From: Sphagnum compactum
Lineage: Eukaryota > Bryophyta > Sphagnopsida > Sphagnales
Direction of reading: 5' to 3'
Assembly (NCBI GenBank): GCA_965153455.1
Contig: OZ234498.1
Span: forward strand, 8,308,001 to 8,372,000
Length of the DNA stretch: 64,000 nucleotides
In this document: positions 51,201 to 61,869 of the stretch, piece by piece
Position numbering within the stretch: position 1 is the first letter of the stretch
How the letters are laid out: each line of letters starts with the position of its first letter
Notes under the pieces: model-generated
What the model was told of the DNA's origin: nothing
Databases searched by the model: none
Seen by the model: the letters and a program-made list of their open reading frames with translations, nothing else
Translations under genes and position numbers: made by a program

Positions 51201-52211
51201 TGCCAACATTACAAATGAAATAATGGGAGCACTAAAGGGTTAGAAAAGCCAAGACATGATAGACAATTGAGAAGAATTTGAGAATTTTTTATTAGCATGG
51301 TAATAAATCCTTCAATTTAAATGTTAATATTTTCAAAAAAACCATTCGTACATGGTTTCATTAACAAAATGATTAACAAAGATTTGGAAAGTTTATCATA
51401 AGACACTTAATTGGGTTTAGTTGTAAGTAATTGCATTTTGTTAAGCAAATGGTGCATAAATACTCATTGCTGCCAATTTAATTTCACATATATGCCATTG
51501 CTTATGTGTGTGATGTGGCTCACCTTTTGTAATGTAATTTGAACATGATCCAAAGTAAACTCGCTTGGTCAATGTCAACCCATCGGGCATGTTAACAAAA
51601 CATACATAATTTCCATTTTTCTCCAATTACAACCCATAATCTAAACTAGCTTTCTCCCCATCACATCTTCTCAATTATTGGAATTATTTTGTGATTGAAT
51701 ACTAAGATTGATAACAAGCAAAGGGGAGATAAAAAGAAGGTTCTATAGTCCAAATTTGCAATGAAAGGAAGGCTGAATAAGGATTCAATATACAAGCACT
51801 TGATAAAATAAAACAAATTTAGGGACAAACTTAACAAACACTGGCTAAAGCTTTTACCATGAGTTGGTTGAAGGAGATGATTTTTATACAACAAACAGTT
51901 GGACTAAGTCCTTGGCCACAGCCAGGGCCTTGGGAGTATGGGACTAAAACATCATCTTGGCTCTCATTTTGGCACCCACATCTAATAATAACATCAAATA
52001 CTAGATTATAAATGGCATGGAAATTTGAAGTTTAAACCCCCCCCAAACACCAATCTATGCAAAACCTCAAAAGTCTTACATTATTTTCACTAACTAGTAT
52101 TGTTTGTCACTGGTGTATCACAACTCAAACTTGGGAACTCTTAATATACTATATGCTCTAGATTTCCCCCTCCCTAAGTGTCCATATTGGATGGACAAAC
52201 AGTTGCTGTGG
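48241..52211. other. Intergenic AT-rich DNA
   Basis: No gene seen. One isolated unit of the 69-bp minisatellite lies near 49,000. Open frames at 49.5-50.1 kb have no motif or splice support. Confidence 0.5.
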
Positions 52212-53125
52212 TCAGCTGGAAAGTGTAAGTTGAGATGCTAATTCAAGTGTTTGCACACTGGTTTGTGCCACCTCCTGGATGACAACAGGTGATGTTGTTG
52301 TTCTTGAACTCAAATTGTTATTAGTTATAGCATCATCAGTTGACCTGCTGGTGGTGCTTTCACCATTTCTGTCAGTGCTTCCCGAAGCAATTCCACTCGC
52401 ATCCATATCTTGTGCGTTTTGGTTGGCTACAAATCAATCAAGTCAAAAATGAATCTTTAGACATTACTCCATAATCTGATGATATGAGAGCTTCACGAAT
52501 GAACGAGGAATACAATATCTGATATAAGTAACATCACCTATCTCTTTCTGACTTTTTGCAATGCAACTCCCCAAGTTAAAAGATGTCAGCTACAATTTTG
52601 ATTGTTCCAAAAGGATTGATGTAACTAGTCCAAAAGTATTCAGACTGAAAATCAAATCATGGGCCTTTTTTTAATGAGTAAGAACATATCTGTCTCAATT
52701 AGGTGCATTCCTGCAAAGGATGAGATGCGCAACCATAGTCATTAAAAGCTTCAATTGTCATATGAGATGGTTAGAAGCCCACACATGACAAATCCTGGAC
52801 CCATAATTCTGGGACTGTAATAATCACCTGGCATATAGCAAAGAATCATGTACATGAAGCTGTGATGAATAGACATGCGCAATGTTCGATTATGCTCTTG
52901 TACGTTGTACATTATGAAAGTTCAAGCATTCATACCAGCTTGTTGCATTGGATGGCGATTGTTTGCTGCTACCCATGGACATCGACGCAAGCTCAAGTAC
53001 AACGTGAAGATGGTCACAGTGATGCCTAGGACTCCAATCACCATCTTCATGACTGCCACAAAATTAGATGGTGCCGCCTGCGCATTGGAAGATAACATGA
53101 TTCGCTTGATCCCAAGCTCCTCCAT
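52212..53125 (-). CDS. Small single-pass membrane protein, unknown family
   Basis: Two exons, 53125-52936 and 52426-52212, join in phase 1 (HPMQQA|ANQNAQD) with a GTATGA donor and a TTTGTAG acceptor, giving 134 residues. The start is MEELGIKRIML. One hydrophobic segment lies at about residues 24-46 (FVAVMKMVIGVLGITVTIF…), followed by LRRCPW. The tail is hydrophilic, rich in Ser, Thr and Asn, and ends QLTLSS. The basic residues after the segment would favour N-out/C-in topology. I do not recognise a family. The clean phase match and absence of stops support a real gene, but there is no homology evidence. An upstream exon is not excluded. Confidence 0.45.
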
Positions 53126-53440
53126 GAATTTGGTAATTCTCAAAGTTTCCTGAAAGCTAACTCTGCTAAAATTTCAGAAAATTGAAAAAGTGTTGCTGAT
53201 AAAACTCAACTAATCCGTTTCCACTGTTTTCTTTTCTACCTCACAGCTCTTGCAAATTTGGTCAATGCTTGACTAGTCGAGTTGTGACTACGAGCAGAGA
53301 GCTAGCTAGCTAGCTGGAACAAATGTAATGGAAAGTTGTTACTAAGCAAGCAAGCAGCTGCAGTCTTTGAAGCTGACACAGGAAGCTGAAAAACACGTTG
53401 TTATGGAAGCTAGGGCGGGATGAGGGGGTATATATGTGAA

Positions 53441-53640
53441 GAAGCAGAGAATCCAGATATTCTTTTTTTATTTCTTATAGTATTAAGGTATGCATATCTC
53501 CCCCCCCCCCCCTATACCTACTTGAATTGCACCCTAGCCCCTAGTCCCACTTATCTTTTTCTTTATGTCTTATATTATTAAGGTATGCATATCTGCCCTC
53601 CCCCCTAGACCTACTTGATTTGCACCCTAGCTCCTACTCC
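53441..53640. repeat. Tandem duplication around TATTAAGGTATGCATATCT
   Basis: AGTATTAAGGTATGCATATCT, a C-run, CTA(T/G)ACCTACTTGA(A/T)TTGCACCCTAGC(C/T)CCTA occurs at about 53,479 and again at about 53,574. The left 60 bases (53,441-53,500) recur almost exactly at 55,931-55,990. Confidence 0.8.
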
Positions 53641-54338
53641 CACGCAATCCTTTCCTTTATTATTTCCCAGTGCTCTCCCCATTCTATCTTCATGGGTAGG
53701 AATGGACTCCTACACAGCTTCCTATAATGTGGCCCTCTCCCATTGGTCCAGAGGCCCTACCAGGGATACTCTGACGATGTGTGGGGGATTGGAGCCATTT
53801 GTGGCCGGTGCTGGTGTGCACTGGTTTTGACTTATCAACGTAATTTGTCCTTTCAAATTCAGTTTTGGTAATTTAGTTGAATTTTTCAATCAGAAAAATG
53901 ACTCAAATTCAATATCTCCCACACCATAGGTCTAAAAATTTACGAAATCAAACTTTACTAGTGTGAACCCGGTGCATAATGCACCCGTGCTGGCCCCCCG
54001 TGCTGGCCCCCCCCCCCGCCCCGGTTCTGCCATAGAAAATACCAAGAGTTTACCCCCAATTTTTATTTTTTAAAATTGTTTTGATTTTGTTGAATTTTCT
54101 TTGATAAAATGATTCAATTATTCTTTAACTCGCAATGCTCTGTAGGTCTAATCAATAGCAAACTACAGTAACCTAGTACCTTGGAAAATTCAACACTAAC
54201 TATATTATTTTCAGAAATGTTGAAATTTTCAAAAATTATTTCTTCCAAATCAAAAAATATTTGTGAAGGTGAATATTTAGGAATATTTCATTTGTTGAAA
54301 TGAATATTTCAAAACTAATTAATTATTCGATGAACATG

Positions 54339-54498
54339 TGTTGTTTCAGGCCAAGGCACTCTGGTAGTATCTTGGCGACTTTGGCACAAATTAAATTATT
54401 TTTTAATCTGCCCGTATTTTTAACAATTTATTTTTAATCTATCAAAATTTCGAAAAAGTTGCTAGACTACGGTACCTGTTGTTTCAGGCCAAGGCACT
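54339..54498. repeat. 22-bp direct repeat flanking a 116-bp segment
   Basis: TGTTGTTTCAGGCCAAGGCACT occurs at 54339-54360 and, identical, at 54477-54498. The 116 bases between contain the left copy of the 95-bp inverted pair (54383-54477). This looks like an insertion that duplicated its target, or a local tandem duplication of 138 bases. Confidence 0.75.
54383..54477 (+). repeat. 95-bp repeat, left copy
   Basis: Starts GGCACAAATTAAATTATTTT and ends GCTAGACTACGGTACCT. It matches the reverse complement of 57529-57623 at all but about two positions, so the two copies are recent relative to the flanking decayed DNA. Confidence 0.85.
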
Positions 54499-54739
54499 GC
54501 AGCACTTGACACTGACACCAAGATTCTTCTTCTTCTTTGTTTCATTGTTTCTTTCTTCTTCTTCTTCGCATTAACTACCCTAAAACCAAACCCTGAACCT
54601 GCCGAAACCCTGAACCGACCAAAACAAAGGCGCAAGCCGAGGTGCAAAAACGCAATAGTGGACACAGCACACTCTTTGGCAGCCAAGCACACCAGACAGC
54701 GGAATAGGAGGCGACGGTAACGGCCTATTGGGTTCTTAC

Positions 54740-54796
54740 AGAAGATGAAAGAGAAGCACCGAGGAGGAGGTGTAGACCAAGGGACGCCATCACCAT
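54740..54796 (-). other. Candidate first exon or captured gene fragment
   Basis: Reads ATG to a GTAAGA donor in 19 codons (MVMASLGLHLLLGASLSSS), a hydrophobic, Ser-ending peptide like the start of a signal or transit peptide. The surrounding 54.6-54.95 kb is GC-rich compared with its neighbourhood. No confident second exon was found downstream. It lies between the two 95-bp inverted copies. It could be a real gene start, a gene fragment carried by a transposon, or chance. Confidence 0.25.
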
Positions 54797-55513
54797 CGCT
54801 GTAAGTAAAGCTTCCGGGAGGCAGCAGGGGTGGAAGCGCATTGACGTAGGCGACAAGGCAGCCAAAACGGTGCGATGAGTGGGAGGGAATAGATTCGACC
54901 GGTCTGAAACCGGGCGAATGGGCGGCCCTTGAGAACGGCCGTTTTGTTTGGCTATGTGAAACCGTGCGAACGCCGTTATTTTGAAAATGTAGTTTGTAGT
55001 TGTAATTTTGTAATATGTACCATCAAATACACACACACCTGTGCATTATATATATATATGGCTATATGTATGGGGGTATATATATATATAGCCAAATTGT
55101 GGACATTAAGAATATTAAAACTGCTAAAATAAAAAAATTTGGGGTAAATTTTCAATAGCCATAAATCGACCAAAATCTAAGAATAATCGCCAGATTTCTT
55201 CTATACCTGGCTCAAGTAGGTAGCCAGAAATATATATGTATTTTTTAATAATTGATTTCATATTTTTAGCTTGTAGCCAAATTTGGCTAAATCTTCTTCC
55301 TATGAACAATGGCCACAAATTTTTTAAAAAGATTGCAGCATTCCTTCTCATCATCAGCAGGCTGCCGGGAACTTCCTTCCATCCCCGCTGGCTTTTCGCC
55401 GCATAAATGATGCCTCGCACACACTATGGCCCCTGGCCCCTTTGCCTGTCGGCATTTCAGAGGAAAAAAAAAACCCCAACCCCCAAAAAGTAAACTCAGT
55501 GATATTTCATTTT

Positions 55514-55847
55514 GGGGGGGGGGGAGGGGGGGAGAAATTTTGTCTTTTTTTGGTGGAAAAAAAATTGCTAGATTTTAAAAATATAACTAGATTGAAAAAA
55601 TTAACTCTGCCCAAAAACCCAACGGACCAGAACAATAGTAGTAATAATAAATTGAATTTTTAAATTTTTAAAAATAATTTAATAATAATAATAATGGTAA
55701 AGGGGAAAGAAAAAAAAGTAAGAACCCCCCAACTAAACAAAAAAACTAAAAAACATTTGTAAATAGGAAAAGACAAAAAGTTGAAAGAAAAAAAACTGTA
55801 AATGGGAAAAAAAAATTGAATTTTTTTTTTTTGGGGGGGGTGGGGGG
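55514..55847. repeat. Long G homopolymer tracts
   Basis: G runs at 55514-55524, 55526-55532, 55833-55840 and 55842-55847, embedded in A/T homopolymers. Similar G tracts occur at 57033-57051 and C tracts at 53500-53512 and 54007-54017. Such tracts could form quadruplexes. Assembly error is also likely in homopolymers. Confidence 0.8.
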
Positions 55848-55930
55848 AAAGGACAAAACTACAAAAACCTGTGTGAACGAGCTGCCCTTAATTTGCGGGT
55901 CCTGGGCCCCAATTTTTTGGGGTTTGTAAA

Positions 55931-55990
55931 GAAGCAGAGAATCCAGATATTCTTTTTTTATTTCTTTTAGTATTAAGGTATGCATATCTG
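55931..55990 (+). repeat. 60-bp copy of 53441-53500
   Basis: GAAGCAGAGAATCCAGATAT through TATTAAGGTATGCATATCT is matched to 53441-53500 with only two or three differences, in the same orientation and 2.49 kb away. Confidence 0.85.
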
Positions 55991-57528
55991 CCCCCATTAT
56001 GTTAATTTCTTTTTCACAGTGTTTAGGGCTATTCACATTAATAACTACTTAGCTAAATTTTAAAAGAAAAACCATGTCAGTTATCTTATTGTCCTCACTT
56101 CATTGTCATTTTCTTCAAGTCAATTTCTATTGTGATTCTATAACTAATAAAAGTCATGGAAAGTTGATTTTGTAAAAACTTTCCATGATTAGATTATGAG
56201 TGTCTTTGGAAAATGTATAATTTGTTGGCTTTTAACAATTCCAACATTCCCCTCACATCCATGTGCAAATTGTCATATATAATAAGCAGTTCATTTTATT
56301 AGTTTTCTTTTCAATTGAGTAAAAGAATAACCCAAATCTTGTTCCAAGTTTAATAATTGGTCTTCTTTTTAGGCTACATATGCATAGCAATGGCAAATTA
56401 ATGATCACTAATTGTCCATTCCAAACTCAATAACAATGCAAATACGGTGTGTTGTTGGTTACCGGCATGTCCATTCCTCGTGGCTGGTTTTGCATTCTAT
56501 TTAGTTTAGCCATCAATTGAACAATACCCTAACAAGCCAAAATGACCATCTTGTATGGTTTACCGCAAATCAACAAATAGTGGCCCCCAAGCAGTGATTT
56601 TTTTTTGGGTGTTGTGTTTTCACTCTTTTGAGGAAATGTTTTTGAGAAAAAACTTGGAAAAACATTTATTTCAATGTCGAAATTCAAATGTGGTTTTCCA
56701 GCAAGAGATTTGCCACTTTTGGAAAATCACAAAAACGTAAAAAGAAAAAACATTGCTCAAACATTGAATTAACCAAAATAGAAATTCAAGCTTTCAAAAC
56801 TCAACTTCTTCAACTTGAGGAAATTATGTGTAACATAAGTTTTTACTTCATTGGATGTCAATGATATCAAGTATATTGACAAGCTAAGGGCACCAATTAC
56901 TACCAGACATAATCGATTTTTCTGAATTCCTGTTTAAGTGAAACCTAGCAGAGTTTTGCAAGTATACAACCCTACTTGGATTCATATTAAGTACAATAAT
57001 TAGTGTGATTCATATTACCTAATTCATTGTTTGGGGGGGCGGGGGGCGGGGCAAGTTCTTATTTTAAAACTTGTTTTGTAATGGGCATCTTTAATTTGGC
57101 CCATTAGCAAAAAAATGTGACCAAACTTTGGGCACTCACAAAATAGGTAAATAGGTAGATATTTTGTACACTTTTTCCCTCGGCTACATTAAATAGGTTG
57201 CAAGAGTAGAATTTGGGTCAAATGCTATGAGATGAAGCATGGTGCTGTTGGGAACACATTGGGAACTTGGGAAACAACATGGGAACAAACATCAATAACC
57301 ATTAGGAACATGAGAGAACCGTATAGATGAAATTGTGAAGAACACCCTCCGGCCCCCAAAGGTATGAAAGGCCTGTAGATAGAAATTAGAAGTTTGAAGG
57401 TATGAAAATCCGTCTTTTAATGAAAGTAGGTTGTTTTGTTTGTTATGCCATTGAGATCTCCCAAACCATGGTGCCTCTTGTTGTGCACTTGGGGTTGTTG
57501 AAATGGCCTCGATGAATACAGGTGCAGG

Positions 57529-57623
57529 AGGTACCGTAGTCTAGCAACTTTTTCGAAATTGTGATAGATTAAAAATAAATTGTTAAAAATACCGGCAGAT
57601 TAAAAAATAATTTAATTTGTGCC
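57529..57623 (-). repeat. 95-bp repeat, right (inverted) copy
   Basis: Reverse complement of 54383-54477. The pair bounds a segment of about 3.24 kb. No matching target duplication is seen outside the two copies. Confidence 0.85.
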
Positions 57624-59589
57624 TAAGGGATCAATCTATGATGAGGGCTAAAAACATCCCCATTAGCACATTGCACAACAAACTTTGGATGAATAATAGT
57701 AAATATTGTGTTGGTTTGAGGCAATAAAACGATTTTGGTCCAACATTTTTGTGCATGATGATGTGGTTAGCAAAGAACATTGTACATGCTATTGATTGGT
57801 TATGTTGGTTGATTGGTCAAAATGGTTTGTTATTAGTAATTTCCCACCTTTTATCGTCTTAGTTTCATGTTTATGGGTGCTTGGCATGAGAAACATTAAG
57901 CCAACCATCTTGGATGTGAGATTTATCGTTGGAGGCCCAAATATTAAGTATGGGTGAAACATGCCCAACAACACCCCATATTTGGTCTTCTAAAGATCAA
58001 GTTTTACCACATCCATTTCTTGCTTCTTTCCCATTTCGTAGAAAAGAAATATTTCCATTGGAAGGTGGGAACATATTAATTGAAAGAGCTCCCCTAGCAT
58101 AACACCCTACTAGGGTTCTTTTGCTGGGGTAGATCCCTCAAAATACACATAGAAACAATAAGGGAGTTTTTTCCGTGTAGGGCAATGCCAGAGGCTGTGG
58201 ATGGTTAAGAAGTTTCTTGTAAGCCTAAAGGTAGGGGCATTGGCATTATTCACAAGTGTAAGGTGCTGTCCAAATGCATTAGGTGTAAGTTGTTTGTCCA
58301 AATGCATTAAGGAAATTTCTGGGAGTGCTTTTTAGGGAAAGGAAGAGAGTTGGAGCCACTCACTCACTCACTCGGATGCACATCATAATAGTATCTAATA
58401 TCTCATTCGCCCCTGCCTATCATTGGATTCTCCTTTGTGCTTTTGTCATTAAATTTCATGCAATGGTTGGACAAAGGATCATCCATAATAAAAACATCCT
58501 GAAATTTTGGGTGCCCTAAATAAAGGCCTACCAACCTTGCAAAAAACTATTTTCTTGCATGAAGGAACCCAATTGGGACAGAGGGATGAGAAGTCCGGGA
58601 AGCATGCTAAAAAGTGCAATAATAGTGTGTCTATTTTGTATGTAAAAAATTACATTTTTAGCACTGACTTTTACATTATCCCAGTGAGCATTTGGGGGTA
58701 CCTATGTCCCAAACTTTTTATAAAGTTTCTCCCTCCCTGAAGGTACATGTTGCTTGACCCTCATCTTTGCTTGGTTGACACTTCTTAGTCTGTTTGTTTT
58801 ACTAATTTTCTTTTGCAGCTTCTCACCATGACAAAGTCATGGGGCTATGATTCTCACACTTGGGGATTCTTGAGAATCCAAAGGGAGAACACGGTGTATG
58901 TCAATTTGGGTGATTTTCCAAATGTGGTGTTAAAGGATCCTTCCATGCATGTGGTGTTGATTAACTGGATGGAACCTTTAACCCACAAAATAATTTGTGC
59001 CCTGAAGTTGTTATGAAAATAAGTAGCCATATTATATATAAAGTTTGGCAAAACCTTTATGCTAGTTTTTTTAGCTCAACATCATCACAATTTATCCCAT
59101 GAGGTTTTTGGAGAGTTGAATTTTATCGCATAAGGTTTTCCCAAGGTTTAATTTGTCACAGTTCAAATGCAAGGCTTCATTTTTTGCACTTAGGAAAAAA
59201 ACTTTGGACTTGTATACTAGTAGGGAACCTAGACTTGATTTTAAAAGGGAAACAACTTGGTCCAAGTTCAGGTTTCATTTATTTTTTCAAAAATCATATT
59301 TCAAATCTAAATTTGATTTCAACAAAATTTTGAACTTTTGATCCAAACACACCAACAATTAACCTAGAATTTGGATCTGAACCTACCAAATACCTTAATT
59401 TGGGGGCATTTTCGAAATAAGGGTCCTATTATTTTGAAATGTCCTGCACCTATGAGCTAGTTTACCCATCATAAAGTAGAGGCAAAAAATCCAATAAAAA
59501 TCGATGGTCGGATCCATCATGTTGAACACAAAAGGGAAAGCCAAAGAAATGCCAAAAGACGCATAGCCTGCAAGAACCAAAGAAGGGAG
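57624..59589. other. Intergenic DNA
   Basis: No gene or clear repeat seen, apart from an imperfect tandem of GTCCAAATGCATTA at about 58,268-58,310. Confidence 0.45.
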
Positions 59590-60330
59590 AGTACTAGTCG
59601 CTTTCATGGTAGGAAGCTATCTCACCCACAATTCTTCTAATGTTGCCTACATGCAAATTGTGAAACCTAATAGTAATAGGAGGTCTAGAATAAACATCTC
59701 CCACCAACGCAATCTTCCTTTCTAATAGAAGCCAAAGCCCACGAAAGAGCAATATTAACACGTGCTTGAAAAACTAAATGCAAAAAGACAAGGACAAATG
59801 ACCTCTCAATTGTCTATTGTGGAAAAGACAAGCACACTCCTTGTTGAAACGATCCATATCACGCATGGGTGTGTCGTGCACCTCCATGGCCATTGGAATA
59901 AAGTGGTGCCCTTCATAAAGCCTTTTATATTTACGAATCTTAATAATGACGTTAAGTTCTACAACTGCACCTGGTGGTTGGTTCATAACACTCATAGCCA
60001 TTATCTCTTGTGTTAGGTTGGTAACCACCATATCGATAACCAAGACTTGGTTCTCATGAGTCATGTAAAAGTTGGGTCATAATGAAATTCCTAATGTAAG
60101 GGCATACCACCACTTTTTCCATACAACGTGCCCATTTTTTTGAAGGAAGGAATACATGATGTTTTTGATGGTGTCATGTGTGGCTATCCATTGACCTTCA
60201 AACAAACATGTTAGATGTGTGTGAAATGCATGCCAAATGCATCTAAACCTTGTCCACACTCACATGTGAAAAGATTAGATGCTGAGGGTTGAATCGAATT
60301 GAGATGAAAACACAATGTTAAGGTGAAAGT
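59590..60330 (-). pseudogene. Decayed non-LTR (LINE-like) retroelement, C-terminal part of the RT polyprotein
   Basis: Read on the minus strand, the frames hold in order CECGQGLDAFGMHF (about 60,260-60,220), then FEGQWIATHDTIKNIMYSF after a frameshift. Next come VVELNVIIKIRKYKRLYEGH and HFIPMAMEVHD (about 59,960-59,880), then FNKECACLFHNR, and after a stop LLERKIALVGDVYSRPP and VGEIASYHE. C-x-C-G, LD, G-x-H, then HD-x-I, a K-Y pair, and a PMAMEVHG-like strand form a pattern I associate with the region after the reverse transcriptase in LINE-type elements. At least one frameshift and two or more stops break it. The catalytic domain upstream (above 60,330) is not recognised. Confidence 0.55.
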
Positions 60331-60639
60331 AGAATGTGCGATGCGAAACGAATAAATACATGGCCTAACAATCAATCATAGCCTTGTCCCCTTGCCTGAA
60401 CAAGAGCGAATGCAAGCTTTGGAAGTAAAGGAAATGGAGTGATCCTCCAAGATAGACTTATGGATGTGCCATGATGGATGTCCATCAAAGAGGCCTATAG
60501 ACTTGGGGCACTAGTAATTATCAAACTTTCACAAGAAGGGTGCATTTTTCTAGTTGTGGGAAAAAGGTTATCTCTGACGCACTCCCAAGCTCCTTGTTAG
60601 ACTCAAGATGAGTTTAAGTTGGTCAAATAGTGGAATTGT

Positions 60640-61120
60640 TAGAAGCTCGGGGCACGTTCCTAGCTCTCAGCACTAAAAGGGGTAGAGGGGCGTGCTGGAG
60701 CTCCAGGGTGGGACTAGGAAGAGTGACAAGCTTCTAATTACTCATTCGAATCTGCATCAAACCAACCCACAAGTTGGTTAGTTCACTTTCTGGAGCACCT
60801 TTAGTGCTAGGACAAGCCACGGGCGATTCATAAGATTTTGGATTCATAAGATTCACCACGACCCGGACTCCGGGGAAGCTACCACCTTCCCCCATATAGT
60901 ATTCTCTGGGCCTCTCAGCGGCACCTACATCTAAATGGCTTTTCGTCCCGGGACTCCTAAGGAGAAGTCCCGAAACTATCCCGGTTTGGACTCTCACAAC
61001 TTTGCGAGGCTATAACTCTTTGCTCAGACCTCCGATTGGGACGAGGTCTGAAGCAAAGTTGTAGCTCTCGTTGAGAGCTTTCCAACGGTGTGTCGCACTC
61101 TACCTGCACGCACCGGGGTC
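60640..61120. repeat. GC-rich repeat island, first part
   Basis: Abruptly GC-rich, with phrases such as CTTTGCGAGGCTATAACTCTT and GAGAGCTTTCCAACGGTGTG that recur widely in plant repetitive DNA (from memory). Its open frames are artefacts of high GC. It probably belongs to one mobile element together with the tandem repeats to 61,740. Confidence 0.5.
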
Positions 61121-61318
61121 GGGAGCATTTTCTGTGGCGGAACCGGCCACAGAGATAACTGACCACCGGCTAAGCAGCTTGCCTCATTGTCCGCCACTCC
61201 GTCAGTCCGACGACGTTCTGGGAGCATTTTCTATGGCAGAACCGGCCACAGAGATAACTGACCACCGGCTAAGCAGCTTGCCTCATTGTCCGCCGCTCCG
61301 TCAGTCGGACGTGTCGAG
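61121..61318. repeat. 99-bp tandem duplication
   Basis: GGGAGCATTTTCT(G/A)TGGC starts at 61121 and 61220, and the two copies share about 95% through CCGTCAGTC(C/G)GACG. The 99-base period keeps the frame, so both copies read openly. Confidence 0.9.
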
Positions 61319-61390
61319 GTCCTGAAACCCAGATCGGGACCCGCCTGTCCGTCCGTCTGGTCGAGGTGCTGAAACCCAGATCCCAAATTG
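61319..61390 (-). repeat. GTCGAGGT(C/G)CTGAAACCCAGATC duplication, shared with 34.1 kb
   Basis: Two copies of TCGAGGT-C/G-CTGAAACCCAGATC (about 61,314 and 61,361) flank GTCCGTCCGTCTG. The reverse complement matches GGGTTTCAGGACCTCGACAGACAGAC at 34,141. Confidence 0.65.
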
Positions 61391-61477
61391 TAAAAGTAAA
61401 ATAACCACCCAAAAACCTGCCTGGCTCCTCTTTTCCGGGTTTTCGTGAAACCCGGAAGTTCTGTGCACGAAAACCCG

Positions 61478-61740
61478 GCGGTTCTGTGATTATGTGGATG
61501 AAATATTATATGTTTTTAGTTCCGTCCAATGAGCTCAGAGTTCTGGATGGGTGGTTATGAGGATGAGATATCATGTATTTGTAGTTCCGTCCAATTAGGA
61601 GGAATGATTTGTGGATGAAATATTAAAGATTTTGTAGTTTTGTCCACTTAGTTTTGTCACTCGGCGGTTCTGTGATTATGTGGATGAAATATTTATGTAT
61701 TCGTAAGTTCCGTCCAATTAGGAGTTCTGGATGGCTGATT
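61478..61740. repeat. 186-bp tandem repeat built of degenerate sub-units
   Basis: GCGGTTCTGTGATTATGTGG starts at 61478 and 61664. Within each 186-base unit, shorter copies of TGGATGAAATATTATG…TAGTTCCGTCCAATTAGG recur at about 61,490, 61,555 and 61,610. Confidence 0.75.
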
Positions 61741-61869
61741 ATGCAGGTGAGTATGGGGTTCATTGGGGTCTCCTTTGGACTCCCAGTTTTTTCCCAGTGC
61801 CGTGTCGTGCCTTGCAGGCACGGGAGCCCACTAGTTAAATCTAAGTCTAATAAGATCTTGGCCATTTGC

